6,097 bases of DNA from Mycobacteriaceae bacterium (GCA_019242135.1 JAFAWC010000429.1:1-6097); one strand, 5' to 3'. Positions 1 to 5,089 are shown, numbered from the stretch's first letter. A program made the numbers and translations. Notes: generated by a model not told the origin, from the letters alone.

Positions 1-295
1 GACGGGCGCGCGGCTCGTCGTGACGACCGAACCATACAACCGGCGCTCGGAAAAGCCCGACGGCAGCCTGTACCCGGAGGATCAGCCGGACCGGATCGAC
101 AATTGGAATGCGTTGGTGCGCAGCGCCGTAGCGCAGTACCCGAACGCCCGCGTGTTGGATCTCAACAGCAAGCTCGGGCCCGGCGGCGCGTATGCGACCA
201 AGCTGGACGGGATCAAGATGCGCAGCGACGGTGTGCACCCGACCGCCGACGCGGTGAGGTGGCTGACGCCGTGGCTGCTGCAGTCACTGCAATGA
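1..295 (+). CDS. C-terminal end of an SGNH-hydrolase domain protein, probably an OafA-type acyltransferase (5' partial)
   Basis: The open frame is continuous from base 2, giving 97 visible residues, and ends at TGA 293-295; the true start lies before the window. The GTG at base 20 is internal because coding continues upstream of it in frame. Visible marks are a beta-strand-like segment (ARLVVTTEPY), then VLDLNSKLGPGG, and near the end SDGVHPT, which has the Asp-x-x-His pattern of block V of SGNH/GDSL hydrolases, followed by a terminal helix. In mycobacteria such an SGNH domain commonly sits at the C terminus of a ten-helix acyltransferase-3 membrane protein that O-acylates cell-envelope glycans. 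The membrane part is not visible here, so that fusion is inferred; a free-standing SGNH esterase is the alternative. The gene converges on chorismate mutase with 12 bases between their stops. Confidence 0.8.
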   Translation, partial: TGARLVVTTEPYNRRSEKPDGSLYPEDQPDRIDNWNALVRSAVAQYPNARVLDLNSKLGPGGAYATKLDGIKMRSDGVHPTADAVRWLTPWLLQSLQ

Positions 296-307
296 CCGCC
301 GAACCAC

Positions 308-622
308 CTACCGCCCGAGCCGGCCCCGGCCGAGGCGCAGCAGCAGCATTGCGAGGTCCTTGCCCTCGGGGCCGAGCTCGCTGTAGCGCTCGATGACCTT
401 CATCTCGCGGCTGTGCACCAGGCGGGTTCCGCCCGACGCCATCCGCGCCCGGCCGATTTCCTGGGACACCGCCGTGCGGCGTTTGACCGCCGCGAGAATT
501 TCCGCGTCGAGCCGGTCGATCTCATGACGCAGATCATCGATCTGCAGCACTGGTTCGGTTTCAATACTCATTGCAGTCTCACCATTCTCTTGTTGTGTCG
601 GTTCTTCTGGTTCGCGGACCAT
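308..622 (-). CDS. Chorismate mutase, AroQ-delta type (Rv0948c-like)
   Basis: Converts chorismate to prephenate, the first committed step to Phe and Tyr, in the cytosol. The helical core (IDDLRHEIDRLDAEIL) and the segment GGTRLVHSREMKVIERYSEL closely match M. tuberculosis Rv0948c as I recall it. In the 104-residue form the conserved active-site positions appear as Arg32, Arg49, Arg60, Arg72 and Glu73. The C-terminal tail RLGRGRLGR is kept; in M. tuberculosis the free enzyme is weak and is strongly activated on binding DAHP synthase, with the C-terminal part involved. Start choice: ATG 622-620 has GGAG five bases before it within GGAGAAGGA, and the resulting N terminus aligns with the 105-residue annotation of Rv0948c. 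An internal ATG at 571-569 gives an 87-residue form like the roughly 90-residue crystallised protein. An ATG at 643 is less likely. Expression may be controlled by the upstream small frame and hairpins (649-781). Confidence 0.95.
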   Translation of the reverse strand: MVREPEEPTQQENGETAMSIETEPVLQIDDLRHEIDRLDAEILAAVKRRTAVSQEIGRARMASGGTRLVHSREMKVIERYSELGPEGKDLAMLLLRLGRGRLGR

Positions 623-648
623 TCCTTCTCCGGCCTCACACAAGAGAC

Positions 649-681
649 GAGCCCCGGATCCGGAAGCGGACCGCGGGGCTC
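649..681 (-). promoter_or_regulatory. Strong hairpin in the chorismate mutase leader (possible attenuator or terminator stem)
   Basis: Read on the minus strand, GAGCCCCG (681-674) pairs with CGGGGCTC (656-649). An inner stem, 672-667 with 662-657, closes a four-base loop CTTC (666-663), leaving only C673 bulged, so about 14 base pairs in all. The inner stem includes one G-U pair (671 with 658), which would be a C-A mismatch in a plus-strand RNA. The structure is therefore better formed in the minus transcript, meaning the chorismate mutase leader. It ends 27 bases before the chosen start codon. What follows is GTCTCTTGTGTG, not a clear U-tract, so it is a poor classical terminator; it could also affect translation of the nearby GGAGAAGG ribosome site. 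Confidence 0.55.
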
Positions 682-691
682 TGAAATGCAG

Positions 692-781
692 CTACACCGC
701 GGGTACCGCCGACCGGTACCCGTCGAAAAATCGGCGCTCAGCCTCGTGGCCGAAGAGCCGACAGCACTGCGTGTAGAGCAC
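692..781 (-). CDS. Possible leaderless 29-residue aromatic-rich leader peptide upstream of chorismate mutase
   Basis: GTG 781-779 opens a frame ending at TAG 694-692. The peptide begins VLYTQCCRLFGHEAERR and continues FFDGYRS. Five of its 29 codons are Phe or Tyr, including adjacent TTT-TTC (730-725) and TAC (718-716). A -10-like CACACT lies at 793-788, exactly six bases before the GTG, with TTGCGC (817-812) 18 bases further up. A transcript beginning at the GTG would therefore be leaderless, which is common in mycobacteria. The frame ends 69 bases before the chorismate mutase ATG at 622. The end product of the downstream enzyme's pathway matches the enriched codons, as in classical Phe leaders. 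Short frames arise easily by chance in GC-rich DNA, and I do not recognise the peptide. Confidence 0.35.
   Translation of the reverse strand: MLYTQCCRLFGHEAERRFFDGYRSAVPAV
700..722 (-). promoter_or_regulatory. Perfect 9-bp hairpin inside the 3' half of the leader frame
   Basis: On the minus strand CGGGTACCG (722-714) pairs perfectly with CGGTACCCG (708-700) across a five-base loop GTCGG. The 5' arm starts three bases after the Phe-Phe codons, so a ribosome held there would mask it. The sequence just after the 3' arm contains CCGCGG (702-697), which can pair with CCGCGG (676-671) in the 5' arm of the next hairpin. The two hairpins and this alternative six-pair helix are partly mutually exclusive. 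Confidence 0.45.
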
Positions 782-787
782 GGGTCG

Positions 788-817
788 AGTGTGCCACTAA
801 CACGGCACGCCGCGCAA
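788..817 (-). promoter_or_regulatory. Candidate SigA-type promoter for the chorismate mutase transcript
   Basis: TTGCGC (817-812) and CACACT (793-788) are separated by 18 bases, with the predicted first base at 781. The -10 keeps A2 and T6 of the mycobacterial TANNNT pattern but has C in the first position. The -35 matches only TTG of TTGACA. Its only strong support is that the predicted start coincides with the GTG of the small aromatic frame. Confidence 0.35.
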
Positions 818-857
818 AGTTTTCGCCACGGAGCCGAACCGAGCGGCGACGGTATGC

Positions 858-880
858 CTGTCGCACCACGGCGGTAAATT
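858..880 (+). promoter_or_regulatory. uvrD1 promoter with RecA-independent DNA-damage (PafBC-type) motif
   Basis: TAAATT (875-880) is a good mycobacterial -10. Exactly eight bases upstream ends CTGTCGCAC (858-866). The described RecA-NDp motif, later linked to the activator PafBC, is tTGTCRgtg, eight bases, then TAnnnT. TGTCG matches the conserved core and the spacing is exact; the first T and the weaker gtg do not match. Transcription would start around 886-888, giving an almost leaderless message for the ATG at 890, in which case the GGGA at 881-884 would not act as a ribosome site. Damage induction suits a repair helicase. Confidence 0.6.
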
Positions 881-889
881 GGGACGGAC

Positions 890-3226
890 ATGACCGCGCA
901 TCTCACCGACCCGGAAGCCCACTCGAAAACCGACGAACTGCTCGAGGGTCTGAATCCACCACAGCGCCAGGCAGTCCTGCACGAGGGATCGCCGCTGTTG
1001 ATCGTGGCCGGCGCCGGGTCGGGCAAGACCGCGGTGCTGACCCGCCGGATCGCGTATCTGCTCGCGGCACGTGACGTCGGCCCCGGGCAGATCCTGGCCA
1101 TCACATTCACCAACAAGGCCGCCGCCGAGATGCGTGAGCGGGTGGTCGCACTGGTCGGGCCGCGGGCTCGATCGATGTGGGTGTCGACGTTTCACTCGAT
1201 GTGCGTGCGGATCCTGCGCAACCAGGCATCGCTGATACGCGGCCTGAACTCGAACTTCTCGATCTACGACGCCGATGATTCGCGTCGCCTGCTGGCGATG
1301 ATCGCCAAGGACATGGGCCTGGACACCAAGCGGTATTCGCCGCGGCTGCTGGCCAACTGCATCTCGAATCTGAAAAACGAGCTGATCGATCCCGAGCAGG
1401 CGGCTGCCAACCTGTCGATGGATTCCGACGCCGGTGATCTGAACCGCATCGTCGCCGAGGTCTATGGACAGTACCAGCGCCGGCTGCGCGGCGCGAACGC
1501 ACTCGACTTCGATGACCTGATCGGCGAGACAGTGGCAGTGCTGCAACACTTTCCGCAGATCGCCCAGTACTACCGGCGGCGGTTCCGCCACATCCTCGTC
1601 GACGAATATCAGGACACCAACCACGCCCAGTACGCCTTGGTGCGCGAGCTGGCCGGCACGGACAGCAACGACGACGTACCGCCTGCCGAGTTGTGCGTCG
1701 TGGGTGACGCCGACCAGTCGATCTACGCCTTTCGTGGCGCAACCATCCGCAACATCGAGGACTTCGAACGCGACTATCCCGACGCGAAGACCATTCTTCT
1801 GGAGCAGAATTACCGTTCCACACAGAACATCTTGTCGGCTGCGAACTCCGTCATCAAGCACAACAGCGGCCGTCGCGAGAAGCGGCTGTGGAGCGACGCC
1901 GGCGACGGTGAGCTGATCGTCGGTTACGTCGCTGACAACGAGCACGACGAAGCCGCTTTCGTCGCAAGTGAAATCGACCGTCTCGCCGACAGCGGCGAGA
2001 TCACCTACAACGACGTCGCCGTCTTCTACCGCACCAACAACTCCTCACGCTCCCTGGAAGAGGTGTTCATTCGCGCCGGTATCCCGTACAAGGTCGTTGG
2101 CGGCGTTCGCTTCTACGAGCGCAAGGAGATTCGCGACGTCGTCGCCTACCTGCGGGTGCTCGACAATCCGGGCGATTCGGTCAGCATGCGACGCATCCTG
2201 AACACTCCGCGTCGCGGCATCGGCGATCGTGCGGAGGCCTGCGTCGCGGTGTACGCCGAGAACACCGGCGCCGCCTTCGTCGACGCGCTTCAAGCGGCCG
2301 CCGACGGGAAAGTGCCCATGCTCAACACCCGCGCCGAGAAGGCCATTGCGGCGTTCATCGAGATCATCGACGATCTGCGCGCCCGCCTAGATGACGAGCT
2401 GGGGGAGCTGGTCGAGGCGGTGCTGGACCGCACCGGCTACCGCACCGAACTTGAGGCCTCCAGCGATCCCCAGGACCTCGCCCGGCTGGACAACCTCAAC
2501 GAACTGGTCAGCGTCGCACACGAATTCAGCATCGACCAGGCCAACGCGGCGGCCCTGCAGGACACCGACGACGAGGACGTGCCCGACACCGGCGCTCTCG
2601 CCGCGTTCCTGGAACGGGTGTCGCTGGTGGCCGACGCGGACGAAATCCCCGAGCACGGCGCCGGCGTGGTGACCCTGATGACCCTGCACACCGCCAAGGG
2701 CCTGGAGTTTCCCGTCGTGTTCGTGACCGGCTGGGAGGACGGCATGTTCCCGCACATGCGGGCACTGGGCGATCCGGCCGAGCTGTCGGAGGAACGTCGG
2801 CTGGCCTACGTGGGGATCACCCGCGCCCGTCAGCGCCTCTACGTCAGCCGCGCCAAGGTCCGGTCGTCGTGGGGTCAGCCGATGATGAACCCCGAATCGC
2901 GGTTCCTGCGCGAGATCCCGCAGCACCTCATCGACTGGCGGCGCACCGATCCCGGGCCTGCGCGCAGCGCTCCCGGCCAGTTCGGCGCACCCCGGACCGC
3001 TCTCGGGACCACCCCCCGTCCCGCACCCGGGCACTCACCGTCGCGCGCGACCAAGCGGCCGCTGCTCGTTCTCGAGCCGGGCGACCGGGTTTCGCACGAC
3101 AAGTACGGCCTGGGTCGTGTCGAGGAAGTTTCGGGGGTGGGCGAGTCGGCGATGTCGTTGATCGACTTCGGCAGCGCGGGCCGGGTCAAGCTGATGCACA
3201 ACCACGCGCCGCTCCACAAGCTTTAG
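890..3226 (+). CDS. uvrD1: ATP-dependent DNA helicase UvrD1/PcrA
   Basis: A 778-residue superfamily 1A 3'-to-5' helicase of nucleotide-excision repair and, in mycobacteria, a Ku partner. Motifs in order: Q-motif around Gln25; Walker A GAGSGKT 41-47; motif Ia ITFTNKAAAEM 71-81; TFHS 100-103; Walker B LVDEYQDT 236-243; motif III GDADQSIYAFRG 272-283; motif IV LEQNYRSTQNIL 304-315; motif V TLMTLHTAKGLEFP 595-608; motif VI EERRLAYVGITRARQ 635-649. A Pro/Ala/Arg-rich linker (about 685-722) leads to a Tudor-like domain (about 724-778, GDRVSHDKYGLGRVEEV) of the kind that contacts RNA polymerase or Ku. Cys451 in RAEACVAVYAENTG is the 2B-domain cysteine reported to mediate redox-dependent dimerisation of the M. 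tuberculosis enzyme. ATG 890 follows a promoter by about nine bases, so the message is nearly leaderless. All motifs are intact and the length fits the family (771 in M. tuberculosis). It is divergent from chorismate mutase. Confidence 0.97.
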   Translation: MTAHLTDPEAHSKTDELLEGLNPPQRQAVLHEGSPLLIVAGAGSGKTAVLTRRIAYLLAARDVGPGQILAITFTNKAAAEMRERVVALVGPRARSMWVSTFHSMCVRILRNQASLIRGLNSNFSIYDADDSRRLLAMIAKDMGLDTKRYSPRLLANCISNLKNELIDPEQAAANLSMDSDAGDLNRIVAEVYGQYQRRLRGANALDFDDLIGETVAVLQHFPQIAQYYRRRFRHILVDEYQDTNHAQYALVRELAGTDSNDDVPPAELCVVGDADQSIYAFRGATIRNIEDFERDYPDAKTILLEQNYRSTQNILSAANSVIKHNSGRREKRLWSDAGDGELIVGYVADNEHDEAAFVASEIDRLADSGEITYNDVAVFYRTNNSSRSLEEVFIRAGIPYKVVGGVRFYERKEIRDVVAYLRVLDNPGDSVSMRRILNTPRRGIGDRAEACVAVYAENTGAAFVDALQAAADGKVPMLNTRAEKAIAAFIEIIDDLRARLDDELGELVEAVLDRTGYRTELEASSDPQDLARLDNLNELVSVAHEFSIDQANAAALQDTDDEDVPDTGALAAFLERVSLVADADEIPEHGAGVVTLMTLHTAKGLEFPVVFVTGWEDGMFPHMRALGDPAELSEERRLAYVGITRARQRLYVSRAKVRSSWGQPMMNPESRFLREIPQHLIDWRRTDPGPARSAPGQFGAPRTALGTTPRPAPGHSPSRATKRPLLVLEPGDRVSHDKYGLGRVEEVSGVGESAMSLIDFGSAGRVKLMHNHAPLHKL

Positions 3227-3927
3227 CCGGGTTTCGTCCACCGCCAGGTCGGCGGCGCCAGCGCCAGCACAACCGTCGCGGCGGGCAACGCCGGAAAGGC
3301 GTAGACCACGCCTGCCATGTGCGCGCCGGCGATGAAGATGCCGGAGAAGATCAACAGCGCGAGCACCGCGGCTACCACGGCGAAGAAGATGCCGATGCGC
3401 CGCCGCAGGAGCAGGCCGACGACGCAGGCGATGGTGGTGGCGCCGAACACACCGGTGAGGAATCCGACGCCGACGCAGAACAACCGGTCGGTGCGCCACC
3501 AGCCGGTGATCAGTCCGGTGGCCACCACCGAGGTCGCCCATCCGCTGACGATGCTGACCGCCGACGCGGCGACCGCGGTGGCGCTGCTCGGCGGGGCCGG
3601 CGGGCTCGGCCGCCCGGGTGTCCGCCTGGGTACCGGCCTGATGATCCCGGTGGCCGATTCCTCCGCGGCGCCGGGCTCCAGGCTGCTGGGGTGCCGCCGG
3701 ATGATGCTGGTGCGGGTGTCGTCGCTCAGCGGCTCAGGGATCGGGCCGGTCGGGTGGCGGCGAATGATGCCGGTGCGGCTGTCCTCGCCCGGTGGGCTGG
3801 GCTCGTCGGGCTCCCGGAACGTTCGCGGCTGCTCGCCCCCGGACGGGGCCGCTCCGCTGGACTTCCGGAATGTTCGCGGCTGCTCGCCGCCCGACGGTGC
3901 GTCTTGTGGTTCGTCGGAAGGGGACAA
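3223..3927 (-). CDS. Hypothetical four-helix membrane protein with Thr/Pro-rich cytosolic repeats
   Basis: A 234-residue protein I cannot assign to a named family. Residues 1-112 are hydrophilic and repetitive: PSGGEQPRTFR occurs at 11-21 and 28-38 (17-residue period), and RTGIIRRHP, RTSIIRRHP, ATGIIRPVP occur at 51-59, 72-80 and 92-100. A Pro-rich stretch (103-114) leads to four hydrophobic segments at about 116-141, 149-172, 177-202 and 204-225. The positive RTDR and RRRIG loops and the short tail place the repeat domain in the cytosol by the positive-inside rule. TTG 3927-3925 is the only usual start candidate: the in-frame stop upstream is at 3957-3955, and only a CTG at 3930 intervenes. 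There is no clear ribosome site, but the peptidase stop lies four bases upstream, so translation is probably coupled. The TAA (3225-3223) overlaps the uvrD1 stop. Function is unknown; the operon suggests a cell-envelope role. Confidence 0.8.
   Translation of the reverse strand: MSPSDEPQDAPSGGEQPRTFRKSSGAAPSGGEQPRTFREPDEPSPPGEDSRTGIIRRHPTGPIPEPLSDDTRTSIIRRHPSSLEPGAAEESATGIIRPVPRRTPGRPSPPAPPSSATAVAASAVSIVSGWATSVVATGLITGWWRTDRLFCVGVGFLTGVFGATTIACVVGLLLRRRIGIFFAVVAAVLALLIFSGIFIAGAHMAGVVYAFPALPAATVVLALAPPTWRWTKPG
3651..3783 (-). repeat. Three tandem coding repeats around Thr-x-Ile-Ile-Arg in the membrane protein
   Basis: The repeats encode acidic-acidic-x-x-Thr-(Gly/Ser)-Ile-Ile-Arg with 21- and 20-residue spacing (protein residues 48-59, 69-80 and 89-100). 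At DNA level only short blocks around ATGATG/ATGATC on the plus strand (3764, 3701, 3641) are alike, so conservation is stronger in protein than in DNA. That suggests selection on the peptide motif. Confidence 0.7.
3811..3897 (-). repeat. In-frame 51-base duplication in the 5' end of the membrane protein gene
   Basis: The 36-base blocks 3811-3846 and 3862-3897 differ at four positions and are offset by 51 bases. The duplication is in frame and yields PSGGEQPRTFR twice. Close DNA identity implies a fairly recent duplication, and copy number may vary between strains. Confidence 0.85.
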
Positions 3928-3931
3928 CAGG

Positions 3932-4930
3932 TCAGCCGGTGAGGGTTCCCGGGCTCAGCCCACGCTGGGCCAGCCACGGCACCGGGTCGGTCCGGTTGGT
4001 GCCGTTGAGCAGGACCTCGAAATGCAGGTGCGGGCCAGTCGAATTGCCGCGGTTACCCATGGTCGCGATCTGGTCGCCCGCCATCACCCGTTGGCCGACG
4101 CTGCACGTGATGGTGTTGACGTGGCCGTACACCGTGACGGTGCCGTCGGGATGGCGCACTTTGACCCACAGGCCGAAGCCCGCGGCGGGGCCGGCGTCGG
4201 TCACGACGCCGTCGGAGGCCGCCAGAATCGGTGTGCCGATCGAGTTCGCGATGTCGATCCCACCGTGCAGAACCCCCCAGCGATAGCCGAAGCCAGAAGT
4301 GTAGATGCCGTGTGTCGGCATCACGAACAGCGGTCGCTGCAGCCGCGCGTCGCGGTCGGCCCGCTCCTGTGCGAACGCCTGCGCGTTGGCCAGCTCCTCG
4401 CTGTGCACCGCGACGTCGGCCGACGGCCGCACTGTCACCAGCTCCACGCCGCTGTTGGTCTTCTCGATGGCCGCGCCGCCCAGCGCCGACTCGTCAGCGG
4501 CGAGCACGGCCTGGCCGGGATGCGATTGAGCGGCATGCACGGCCGTGTGGGCGGCCGCGGCCGCCGCTCCGGTGGCCATCGCCGCGATCAGCAGCCGCCC
4601 CTTGACGACGCCCGCGCTGGCGGGCTCCTTGCGGTGCGCCCCGCCGCTGCCGTTCACCACGCGCGGCCGTTCGGCCGGGTCGGCGCGAAACTCACTGGGC
4701 ACGGCCAGCCGTAGCGGGGTGAGGTTGTCGGTGTCGCTCAGGTCGTCGAGCTCGGGGGCGCGAAGCACCTGCGATTCGGTGTCGAACGCGGAATTGTCCA
4801 GGAAGTCAAGGTCGTTGAGGCTGCCGAACTCGTTGAACGGGATGATGTCGGTGACTTCCGGGTCGACCCAGCGGTGCCGAGCGTTCGTCGTTACCTCTGA
4901 CGGAGATCGCGACGACCGGTGCTGCGCCAA
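3932..4930 (-). CDS. Membrane-anchored LytM/M23 zinc endopeptidase (Rv0950c-like)
   Basis: A predicted peptidoglycan peptidase of 332 residues. An acidic, low-complexity N-terminal region (1-108, with NEFGSLNDLDFLDNSAFD) precedes one hydrophobic segment (about 112-134, GRLLIAAMATGAAAAAAHTA). Next come a linker with a helical stretch (about 172-198) and the M23 domain (about 205-318). Zinc ligands are visible as His222 and Asp226 in HGGIDIA and His303 in GPHLHFE, with His301 and His270 (YGH) as the further catalytic histidines, so the enzyme looks active rather than a degenerate activator. The long tail before the membrane segment indicates an N-in, C-out protein instead of a cleaved secreted one. 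TTG 4930-4928 is chosen because no in-frame ATG or GTG occurs near it; AGAGGG lies nine bases upstream. It is the first gene of an operon with the membrane protein. EVTDIIPF (25-32) resembles the Thr-x-Ile-Ile repeats of that partner. Confidence 0.93.
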   Translation of the reverse strand: MAQHRSSRSPSEVTTNARHRWVDPEVTDIIPFNEFGSLNDLDFLDNSAFDTESQVLRAPELDDLSDTDNLTPLRLAVPSEFRADPAERPRVVNGSGGAHRKEPASAGVVKGRLLIAAMATGAAAAAAHTAVHAAQSHPGQAVLAADESALGGAAIEKTNSGVELVTVRPSADVAVHSEELANAQAFAQERADRDARLQRPLFVMPTHGIYTSGFGYRWGVLHGGIDIANSIGTPILAASDGVVTDAGPAAGFGLWVKVRHPDGTVTVYGHVNTITCSVGQRVMAGDQIATMGNRGNSTGPHLHFEVLLNGTNRTDPVPWLAQRGLSPGTLTG

Positions 4931-4992
4931 CCTGGGAAACCCTCTGTGCCGTGAGTGAGTACCGTGACCAAAACGTTATCTGGCTCCGGCAG

Positions 4993-5034
4993 ACATTAAC
5001 CAAAGCCCAATCTTTTGAGCAACTCGGGAGTGTA
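4993..5034 (-). promoter_or_regulatory. Candidate promoter region of the peptidase/membrane protein operon
   Basis: Two -10 candidates of TANNNT form occur on the minus strand. TACACT (5034-5029) has TTCAGA 18 bases upstream (5058-5053), and TAATGT (4998-4993) has TTGCTC 18 bases upstream (5022-5017). A third, TAACGT (4978-4973), is weaker. The first would leave a leader of about 90 bases and its -35 lies inside a CRP-type site. I cannot choose between them from sequence alone. Confidence 0.4.
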
Positions 5035-5059
5035 ATTCAGCCCTTTTTGTGATCTGAAT
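5035..5059. repeat. Inverted repeat ATTCAG-N13-CTGAAT
   Basis: ATTCAG (5035-5040) and CTGAAT (5054-5059) are perfect inverted copies spanning 25 bp. They overlap both a CRP-type palindrome and the -35/-10 spacer of the upstream minus-strand promoter candidate. This is a possible operator for another regulator, but 6-bp arms can arise by chance. Confidence 0.3.
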
Positions 5060-5063
5060 CACC
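5048..5063. promoter_or_regulatory. CRP (cAMP receptor protein) binding site 1
   Basis: TGTGATCTGAATCACC fits the CRP consensus TGTGA-N6-TCACA at nine of ten arm positions. Its centre is about 84 bp before the predicted sucC start point and about 33 bp before one predicted start of the peptidase operon, where it covers the -35 element. Binding there would be expected to hinder that peptidase promoter. Confidence 0.65.
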
Positions 5064-5073
5064 CTCGGGCGCC

Positions 5074-5089
5074 CGTGACATCCATCACG
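5074..5089. promoter_or_regulatory. CRP binding site 2
   Basis: CGTGACATCCATCACG has the conserved GTGA-N6-TCAC core with symmetrical outer bases C/G instead of T/A. Its centre is 26 bp from site 1 and roughly 58 bp before the predicted sucC transcription start, near the class I activator position of about -61. It is weaker than site 1 in the outer positions. Confidence 0.5.

Noticed and set aside
319..330. GCCG/CGGC hairpin as a terminator between the convergent genes 1-295 and 308-622
   Set aside because: Only four base pairs, inside the chorismate mutase coding end, with no T-run; common by chance at this GC content.
413..877. 154-codon plus-strand frame over chorismate mutase and the divergent region
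   Set aside because: Antisense to a well-recognised enzyme for much of its length and with no plausible product.
623..889. A LexA/SOS box for uvrD1
   Set aside because: No TCGAAC-N4-GTTCGA-like palindrome is present; the PafBC-type motif fits better.
797..1945. 382-codon open frame on the minus strand opposite uvrD1
   Set aside because: Its protein has no recognisable domain and is rich in Val/Arg/Gln/His as expected from the reverse of a GC-rich gene; the plus-strand frame is an unmistakable helicase.
2387..3034. 215-codon minus-strand frame opposite the 3' part of uvrD1
   Set aside because: Antisense shadow of the helicase motifs V and VI region; composition is typical of shadow frames.
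3317..4714. 465-codon plus-strand frame opposite the membrane protein and peptidase
   Set aside because: It runs across two genes on the other strand and shows no domain; the minus-strand frames have membrane segments and M23 zinc motifs.
5041..5048. T-run (5044-5048) as an intrinsic terminator
   Set aside because: No stable stem ends just before it, and it lies in a divergent promoter region where no plus-strand transcript is expected to end.
4931..5060. A c-di-AMP (ydaO-type) riboswitch before the M23 peptidase
   Set aside because: Such elements precede some actinobacterial cell-wall hydrolase genes, but I could not find the conserved core blocks here.
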